From positions 1 to 25,247 of IMG/VR virus record IMGVR_UViG_3300034019_000557: a stretch of 25,247 nt of DNA; one strand, given 5' to 3'. Source of the DNA: a virus. The notes beneath the pieces were generated by a model, which was given only the letters and a program-made list of their open reading frames with translations, searched no databases and was not told where the DNA came from. The position numbers were made by a program, and so were the translations under genes. Below, piece by piece: positions 20,171 through 25,247 of this stretch (positions are counted from its first letter, which is position 1; each line of letters starts with the position of its first letter).

Positions 20171-22090
20171 TTACTCCTGACTAATCATCGGACGGCTGGC
20201 ACTAATAGCATGAACAGTAATTCCTTTCAAGGATGGTCTGCCGTATAAAAAGTTTACAGTAAAGTCCACTGACGACCCCCTCATTGCTACTCTAGGGCGA
20301 AGTGTTCCATCTGAGTTTCCAGCAAAGTTGTAGAGCAAAATCTGCTGCGAAGAGTCTGGGTCGTGCGTTGTGGCCGTTAAAGACAACACGTCATTCAATA
20401 CGTTGCTAAACTGAAACTCTGCGCGGCTGTATCGCTTTTCTGCCAGTGAATTAAATGTAAACTCTCTAGTGCGAACAATAGATGTTATTTGATTAATAAC
20501 TCCTCCAGAATTTAAGTCTTCAGGCAAATTAAATGGTAATATTGCTCCTTCGCCTCCTTGATAGATATCTCCGTTTTCTCTCTCTCCCTCAAGAAAAATG
20601 CCTCCAAACTCTTCAGGAATACTCCCATTAAAGTTGGTCAGAATAAACAACCTACGCTGATATTCATACAGCGAAACAACTAAGTTATCTGCATTTAATC
20701 CATGTGGATAAACATCAATGCTTTCCCAGTTTTTATTAAGAAGATTGTATATAAGTATCCTATTGTTCCGACTCTGAATAGGACTTGGATCAATTGCTTC
20801 GATAACGGGAACTGCAATGTAAAACCTGTTGTCGTAATAATTAGCAACTGAGTTGGCAACAAGGCTGTAGTCAAGATTTTCAAAGAAGTCAGCAATAGGC
20901 TCACTTAGTGGCATCGTGTTCCCGATCACCTTAAGGTCAAGCTGTGGCGTCAACAGATAGACACCCTTTGCTGACAAGAACAAGACGTACTGCCCAGCAT
21001 TCACAATAGTCCTGCGAGCCAAGCACCCAAGCTGATTGGTAATGACTGTGATTTGGCTTTTACTTGGAACTGTAATGTCAAACCGAGGGTCAATGTACGC
21101 TAGGTTGATCGAGTTGCGCATGAACACCAAGAACTGGTTCTCGATCCATGGCAGGAATCCAACGATTGAATCGTTTCCTCCTTGGTTGATCAAAAAATCG
21201 TTTAACTGAAGGTCAAACTGCTCAGACAAGATGTCGCTAACAAAGATCTGCTGGTTTGCTCCCTTAATGACTAATCTGTTCTGAAAGTAGATCCCAAAGT
21301 CCGCCGGCGGAACAGATACAGTCAAAAATGTAAGTGCAGTGCCACTGCTTGGATTTGTGTACTTCTGAGATGCCACACTAAACGTCAGTGTGTTTGAGTC
21401 CCAGATTAGCGGAGGCTTGCCGCGCACTGTAGTGAACCCTGTAAGGGCTGTGTTGGCCGTAAATAAAACTCCAGTTGTATTTGTGAACTGGTATGTAAAC
21501 GTGCTTGCCCCGGTTGCCGTGATGACATAATTGCCATCAAGTGCCGATTGAGTCCTAAATGTGCTCGATCGTATAGTGACCTCGTTGCCGGTAGAGTAGC
21601 CGTGCGGAGCAGTCGTCGTAACAGTAATCGTACCGGTAGCGCCAATGCCAATATCTGGGTTAGTGACGCTTGCCGTAAAGATAGTAGAGTCAGCCTGTCC
21701 TCGGAAGATATACAACTTATTCAGAGCCTGCACAGCATCTGCTACACCGCCAGCCGCTATGGTTCTTGATGTTGGAAAGTTGTAGGGTCCAAGCAGTACA
21801 GCGGCTGAACCAGCCTGAGTAGGCCGATATAGATACATGCTGCCTGTAAAGATCAGCACAATGTTATCCCGACCAGCAGAGTCAATCCAAACGGCGGACC
21901 CCACCATTGTCAAATCATCAAGGTCGGTACTTGTAAGTCGCTGACAGCCCTTTCTTGGCTGTGCAATCCCCCTCTGTAGCCTTACATTCTGAGCAGCCTG
22001 AAGAATCCCTTGCGGCAAGTTTGCAGGGTCAAGCCTACTGGCAAAGCCAATATAGCTGTTGTCGGATTCAGCTTGTGGTTGTGACGGCAT
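20171..22090 (-). CDS. Tail nozzle/hub-type virion protein
   Basis: 639 residues, almost all beta. The N-terminal part, FASRLDPANLPQGILQAAQN followed by VRLQRGIAQPRKGCQRL, is characteristic of podovirus tail proteins (gp10/gp12-like stabilisation or nozzle proteins), where it precedes a beta-propeller. Later sections with regular strand spacing (NIVLIFTGSMYLYRPTQ, QYVLFLSAKGVYLLTPQLD, RFYIAVPVIEAID) are consistent with propeller blades. It would form part of the tail tube below the portal. The start overlaps the previous stop as TAATG. Confidence 0.6.
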   Translation of the reverse strand: MPSQPQAESDNSYIGFASRLDPANLPQGILQAAQNVRLQRGIAQPRKGCQRLTSTDLDDLTMVGSAVWIDSAGRDNIVLIFTGSMYLYRPTQAGSAAVLLGPYNFPTSRTIAAGGVADAVQALNKLYIFRGQADSTIFTASVTNPDIGIGATGTITVTTTAPHGYSTGNEVTIRSSTFRTQSALDGNYVITATGASTFTYQFTNTTGVLFTANTALTGFTTVRGKPPLIWDSNTLTFSVASQKYTNPSSGTALTFLTVSVPPADFGIYFQNRLVIKGANQQIFVSDILSEQFDLQLNDFLINQGGNDSIVGFLPWIENQFLVFMRNSINLAYIDPRFDITVPSKSQITVITNQLGCLARRTIVNAGQYVLFLSAKGVYLLTPQLDLKVIGNTMPLSEPIADFFENLDYSLVANSVANYYDNRFYIAVPVIEAIDPSPIQSRNNRILIYNLLNKNWESIDVYPHGLNADNLVVSLYEYQRRLFILTNFNGSIPEEFGGIFLEGERENGDIYQGGEGAILPFNLPEDLNSGGVINQITSIVRTREFTFNSLAEKRYSRAEFQFSNVLNDVLSLTATTHDPDSSQQILLYNFAGNSDGTLRPRVAMRGSSVDFTVNFLYGRPSLKGITVHAISASRPMISQE

Positions 22091-22347
22091 TAAGAAATGA
22101 GCTTACTCAACTTGTCTACAATGCGCTGAAGATCGTCACGCAGCTCGATCATGCGCTCGTTGTGCATGTCTTCACCTTCTTCTTCGCCCATGTCATCTTC
22201 ATACTCACCTTCTTCTTCACCATAGCCGCATTCAGAGCAGCAGCCGTTCTCTTCCAAAGGAGACTCGCACTCAGGGCAGGACTTCTTTCTGGATCCCATA
22301 GGACTTCCAAGAATCATCAATAAAGTTTTAGCATCAGTTTTAGGCAT
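22090..22347 (-). CDS. Zinc-ribbon protein with acidic linker
   Basis: 85 residues: a zinc ribbon made of CPEC (24-27) and CCSEC (36-40), a strongly acidic segment (about 44-60, Glu/Asp/Gly), and a C-terminal helix (RMIELRDDLQRIVDKLSKLI) with heptads. It lies between the endolysin and the tail protein, reading into the latter with TAATG. A scaffold-like or chaperone role in assembly is possible; no family is recognised. Confidence 0.6.
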   Translation of the reverse strand: MPKTDAKTLLMILGSPMGSRKKSCPECESPLEENGCCSECGYGEEEGEYEDDMGEEEGEDMHNERMIELRDDLQRIVDKLSKLIS

Positions 22348-22351
22348 ATAG

Positions 22352-22828
22352 TTAGGCGATTAAAGATTGTCCTTTCCCCCGGCGAACACACAGGTCAGCA
22401 AGAGCGTAAGGAGTATTGTACTCAAAATGAGGCGCATCATAAAGTTTCTTGAAGTTGCCGCCCCATCTAAGGTTGTGCTTTGCGCACAGCGTGGAGACGT
22501 GTTTATGCATAAGATCCGCTGTCCTTTTGTCAGCGGGTGTCCCGTCATCCATGTACACGTTACCTTTGAAAACTCCGCAGTCGATGGCAAGTCCGAAGTT
22601 GTGCATGGATGAACCTGGCTTGGCGTTGGTGACGATTGGCCCAGGTGATGTGCGCCCCTTGGCGTATAGCACCGCTTGATCTTCCCAAGAGCGAAGACCA
22701 GAGATTGCTTTGTAATCCAAGCCTTCCTTTGCCACCAACTCTTTAGCTTCCAGCAAAAACTCCGTAAATGCATCCTGAACTTCAGGAAGCAGGCTCTTAA
22801 TGTGTTTTGCTGACCGCTCGTCAATCAC
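22352..22828 (-). CDS. M15-type peptidase endolysin (VanY/T5-lysin-like)
   Basis: 158 residues. Signature of zinc D-Ala-D-Ala or L-Ala-D-Glu peptidases: SGLRS (43-47, with the substrate arginine), SMHNFGLAID (74-83) giving H76 and D83, and H134 in DAPHFEY, the third zinc ligand. It cleaves peptidoglycan cross-bridge peptides for lysis. No signal peptide, so a holin is needed, and two candidates precede it. I chose GTG 22828, overlapping the holin stop as GTGA with GAGAA upstream; the frame upstream to 22933 is the holin gene in another frame. Confidence 0.85.
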   Translation of the reverse strand: MIDERSAKHIKSLLPEVQDAFTEFLLEAKELVAKEGLDYKAISGLRSWEDQAVLYAKGRTSPGPIVTNAKPGSSMHNFGLAIDCGVFKGNVYMDDGTPADKRTADLMHKHVSTLCAKHNLRWGGNFKKLYDAPHFEYNTPYALADLCVRRGKGQSLIA

Positions 22829-22980
22829 CGTTTCTCGTTGCGGATAACGTCGATCGTTCCAAGGATGGTTAGCGCGGCGGCACCAACAGCATCGACGTGG
22901 CCAGTCTTTACGCCGAATCCAGCTAGAACCCATTTAAGAAGCCCGAGCCAAGTAGATGGTTGCTTGAGATACTCTTTCAT
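22825..22980 (-). CDS. Small holin-like membrane protein
   Basis: 51 residues: MKEYLKQPSTWLGLLKWVLA, then a Gly/Ala-rich second hydrophobic stretch (about 30-45: AVGAAALTILGTIDVI) and a charged end RNEKR. The layout (S/T-W after a short basic front, two weakly hydrophobic helices, ending in a charged I-R-x-E-K) is common in phage holin or holin-associated proteins. It lies immediately upstream of the endolysin with translational coupling, which is the main support. It was found between neighbours and has no large competing frame. Confidence 0.6.
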   Translation of the reverse strand: MKEYLKQPSTWLGLLKWVLAGFGVKTGHVDAVGAAALTILGTIDVIRNEKR

Positions 22981-22981
22981 A

Positions 22982-23161
22982 TTAGTCGTTGAGTTGAGCG
23001 ATTCGTTCCCAAAGTTTGAGCCTGTCTTGCTCGCACTCGGAGATCTTCACTTCTAGTTTGTTTAGTTTACTGTGCAAATAATACAGCGCCAGCGCCAGCA
23101 AAGATACCGTCAGGCCTTGTTCAAATATGTGGTTCAAAACCTTTGTAATGAACTCGTCCAT
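22982..23161 (-). CDS. BhlA/UviB-like holin or spanin-like protein
   Basis: 59 residues: one N-terminal membrane helix (about 16-29, GLTVSLLALALYYL) and a charged coiled coil (30-58: LNKLEVKISECEQDRLKLWE). This arrangement fits BhlA/UviB-type holins, and also an inner-membrane spanin, though it is short for the latter. It starts 2 bases after the stop of the previous gene and ends 1 base before the next start, within the lysis cassette. Confidence 0.6.
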   Translation of the reverse strand: MDEFITKVLNHIFEQGLTVSLLALALYYLHSKLNKLEVKISECEQDRLKLWERIAQLND

Positions 23162-23163
23162 AC

Positions 23164-23310
23164 TTACTTCTTTTTAGCTGTCTTGGCTGATTGTCTAAAT
23201 GCCTTTGCAGTTGGCGCACCCTTGCTGCCGGGTTTACGCATCTTCTCCTTGCTGCCAGCAGCGATCCGCTCGCGTTTGGCGTGGATGTTTGAGTAGAGTC
23301 CCTTCTTCAT
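23164..23310 (-). CDS. Small very basic phage protein (KKGLY type)
   Basis: 48 residues, MKKGLYSNIHAKRERIAAGS at the start, then KEKMRKPGSKGAPTAKAFRQ and a Lys/Ala tail. I recognise the pattern K-K-G-L-Y-x-N-I-H-A-K-R and RKPG-x-KGAPT as a common small basic protein of environmental phages, of unknown function. It is close to 35% Lys/Arg/His, suiting a DNA-binding virion component. It lies 4 bases after the DUF6321 gene and 2 bases before the next start. Confidence 0.7.
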   Translation of the reverse strand: MKKGLYSNIHAKRERIAAGSKEKMRKPGSKGAPTAKAFRQSAKTAKKK

Positions 23311-23314
23311 AAAG

Positions 23315-23575
23315 TTAGCACTTCCAGCGTCTCATGCTTGCCTTGGCCCGTTCAGCCGGGCCTTTGGCCTTGGCAACAACTCCAGCCATTCTAGCACAGA
23401 ATGACTTCTTGCGGCCAGCATCAGCCTTTGTCTTTGGGTTGGGGGCAGGAGCCTTGAGGTTGCTGCCCGTCTCGCGGTTGTACTTGGCGCGTCCTTTTGC
23501 CGTCAGCCCTGCACCTTTAGACACGGGCAGCTTCTCGCCGCGACCAACGGACAGGGAGGTGGATTTCTTTGGCAT
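23315..23575 (-). CDS. DUF6321-like basic phage protein
   Basis: 86 residues: LSVGRGEKLPVSKGAGLTAK (8-27), GRAKYNRETGSNLKAPAPNP (28-47), then KKSFCARMAGV. This matches the DUF6321 pattern (K-G-AGLTAKGRAKYNR, N-LKAPAP, K-SFCARM), small basic proteins of phages with unknown function. The longer frame to 23755 runs over the fibre gene; ATG 23575 follows the fibre stop by 1 base. It is part of a run of basic small proteins between fibre and lysis genes. Confidence 0.75.
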   Translation of the reverse strand: MPKKSTSLSVGRGEKLPVSKGAGLTAKGRAKYNRETGSNLKAPAPNPKTKADAGRKKSFCARMAGVVAKAKGPAERAKASMRRWKC

Positions 23576-23576
23576 A

Positions 23577-25247
23577 TTAGAAGTAGGTTGTAATAATTGC
23601 TGCGCCGGACCCGCCATTTCCACCTGCTCCACTGTTGCCAACGCTATCAACAGATGCTGCCCCTCCGCCTCCCCCTCCTCCGGGGAATCCTCCATTTCCG
23701 CCATACCCTGAATCTCCAGTAACTGAAGAAGCTCCACTTCCGCCGCCGGATCCACCTACAGGGCCGCCACTCAATGGCAATGATGGCATATCAGTTCCAT
23801 TTCCTCCGGCTGACGCTATTGCAGTAGGGCCGGGACTGCCAGCGGCTCCACCAGCGTAACCAAGCAAAATTACGCGCCCTCCACTTCCTCCAGCAGAGTT
23901 GACGTTTCCAGTAGTAACCCCAGCTCCTGATGCCCCACTTCCGGCTGCACTTGCCGCACAAGTTGACGCAGATCCACTAGGAGTGCCATTTACGCCCAGT
24001 GACCCACTTGCAGATGCGGATGCCCCGTTATTGCCACCATGTCCCCCTCCGCCACCAGACCCTTGCGAGGCTGTCCCGGCTGCTCCGGCTGCTCCTCCCG
24101 GTATAACTACATGCGTTCCAAACGATGTTTGACCACCAGCTCCTCCATTGCTTCCGTTAGTGCTATTAGCACTAGTGCTTGCTGCTCCAGTTCCTCCGCC
24201 GCCTATAGTTACAACTTCAGTTGCTCCAATGGCGCTTGCATCAAGCCAAAAATCAGCAATCTGTCCAGATCCGCCTCCCCCACCTCCGCAGCGCACAGTT
24301 CCTGCTGCTCCCTTTCTTCCAGATCCTCCACCTCCACCTCCAGACCAAAGTTGAACTCGCACAACCCGTGCTCCTGCTGGCTTTGAATAATTGGCAGTTC
24401 CAACAGTTGAAAATGTTTGAACATTTGGCGAACGGAAAGACACCAGCGATACAGCCGTAACCTGCCCGAGGTTGTTGACCGTCAACGATGGAATCTGCGA
24501 AGTGCTGCCGTAAGTTCCAGTCGGGTCGGGCGAAAGCGCAGCAATAGATAGCGTTCTGCTTGCTGAAAGATTGCCCCCTCCAGTAAGTCCTGTGCCAGCA
24601 GCAACACTCACCTCAGACATTGCCAGCTTACTTAGCGAGATGGCAGCATTAGTCGCAACATCTTCGTTGAGCAACTTCGATGCTGGAGACTGAAACACGC
24701 CGTTAATGACCTTTACGAGGCCACTGCCACCAACAGATGGGACCGTAGTGTGAACGTGCGCAGGTTGCGTTGCGCCAAAGTTAAACGTAATCGTCCTGTT
24801 GTTCTGCGTCGCTTTCCCTAAGAACTGGATGTACAGACGGTCACTTGTTGAAACAGTAGTCTGCGGAATCACCACAGACGCGATGTATTGCGCTGTTACC
24901 GTTGGATCGTAGATTGAGATGTCGTCTGAGGTGGCAAGCAGCGTAGCGGTTGTTCCGTCGTACTTAAACACCTTAAGCTGGACGATTGTCTGATTTGACG
25001 TAGTTCCAGTTGAGGACGCCCAGAAGTTAAAGTCAAACAACCCGGCGGGGATGGTTGTGATAAACGGGTCTAGGACATCAGTAACAAAGTGGACTACCAA
25101 GTCATATCCAGTTGTAGACAAATCACCAGATGTATAGCTTGTGCCAGTTGTGTCTGATACGCGGCCAAGTTCTTTAACAATGGTTGGCGTTGTTGGCAGC
25201 CCGGTTGTTGGGGCATCTGCTGCCGTATTGTAGTTGAAGAAGAACGC
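23577..25247 (-). CDS. Tail fibre with glycine-rich C-terminal domain (5' end cut)
   Basis: At least 556 residues; the frame is open through the right window edge, so the start is missing (a TTG at 25121 is internal to the open frame). The first part is beta-rich (TIVQLKVFKYDGTTATLLAT, RLYIQFLGKATQNNRTITFN), then NLGQVTAVSLVSF, as in repeated fibre modules. From about coordinate 24422 a glycine-rich domain follows: VQTFSTVGTANYSKPAGARV, then LWSGGGGGGSGRKG and many GG(S/A)GG segments to the end, consistent with a poly-Gly-II sandwich receptor-binding tip. It is the last known gene before the basic proteins and lysis cassette. Confidence 0.75.
   Translation of the reverse strand, partial: AFFFNYNTAADAPTTGLPTTPTIVKELGRVSDTTGTSYTSGDLSTTGYDLVVHFVTDVLDPFITTIPAGLFDFNFWASSTGTTSNQTIVQLKVFKYDGTTATLLATSDDISIYDPTVTAQYIASVVIPQTTVSTSDRLYIQFLGKATQNNRTITFNFGATQPAHVHTTVPSVGGSGLVKVINGVFQSPASKLLNEDVATNAAISLSKLAMSEVSVAAGTGLTGGGNLSASRTLSIAALSPDPTGTYGSTSQIPSLTVNNLGQVTAVSLVSFRSPNVQTFSTVGTANYSKPAGARVVRVQLWSGGGGGGSGRKGAAGTVRCGGGGGGSGQIADFWLDASAIGATEVVTIGGGGTGAASTSANSTNGSNGGAGGQTSFGTHVVIPGGAAGAAGTASQGSGGGGGHGGNNGASASASGSLGVNGTPSGSASTCAASAAGSGASGAGVTTGNVNSAGGSGGRVILLGYAGGAAGSPGPTAIASAGGNGTDMPSLPLSGGPVGGSGGGSGASSVTGDSGYGGNGGFPGGGGGGGAASVDSVGNSGAGGNGGSGAAIITTYF

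Noticed and set aside
23635-24354. Pro-rich plus-strand frames opposite the glycine-rich fibre
   Set aside because: GGN codons read in antisense give proline; these are shadows of the fibre gene.

Overview
The window is part of a tailed double-stranded DNA phage (Caudoviricetes), or less likely a prophage. Genes are densely packed with ATGA, GTGA and TAATG stop/start overlaps. Nearly everything from 25247 down to 2087 is read leftward from the minus strand. I saw no tRNA, rRNA, CRISPR array or insertion sequence. The large virion proteins (Ala/Gly/Gln-rich candidate ejection proteins, a tail protein, a glycine-rich fibre) suggest a short-tailed, podovirus-like particle. The host cannot be named. 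Many genes lack a Shine-Dalgarno sequence and one candidate promoter resembles the Bacteroidota type, but this is weak evidence. No portal, major capsid protein, large terminase, DNA polymerase or integrase was seen; the head genes probably lie beyond the right edge.

Layout. 1-470: non-coding, repetitive CACTCGC/CACGCA-rich sequence. 474-2044: a rightward cluster of six small genes including a GP88-family cysteine protein, closed by an intrinsic terminator at 2051-2083. 2087-6054 (minus): a string of small genes, a PP-loop ATPase of the PAPS-reductase type, and an HTH protein that may be a small terminase. 6047-12862 (minus): replication, recombination and DNA modification: a DnaB-type helicase in two pieces, a Mom-like adenine modification enzyme, a RecE/lambda-exo-like nuclease, a Hjc-like resolvase, an excisionase-like HTH protein, an OB-fold SSB and a metallophosphoesterase. 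13026-22347 (minus): virion proteins. 22352-23161: lysis cassette (two holin candidates and an M15 peptidase). 23164-25247: two basic small proteins and a glycine-rich tail fibre cut by the window edge.

How it fits together. Leftward transcription would deliver fibre, lysis, tail and internal virion proteins, then SSB, resolvase, replication factors, helicase and modification genes. The strongest oddity is the helicase. Its N-terminal half (8921-9631) stops about 13 residues after the Walker A lysine-threonine, and its C-terminal half (6047-6631) restarts at the next expected residues with all later motifs intact. Five genes lie between the halves, including the AT-rich mom-like gene and the PD-(D/E)XK nuclease. 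No intein sequence is visible, so this looks like a two-subunit (fractured) replicative helicase with a cargo module at the break.
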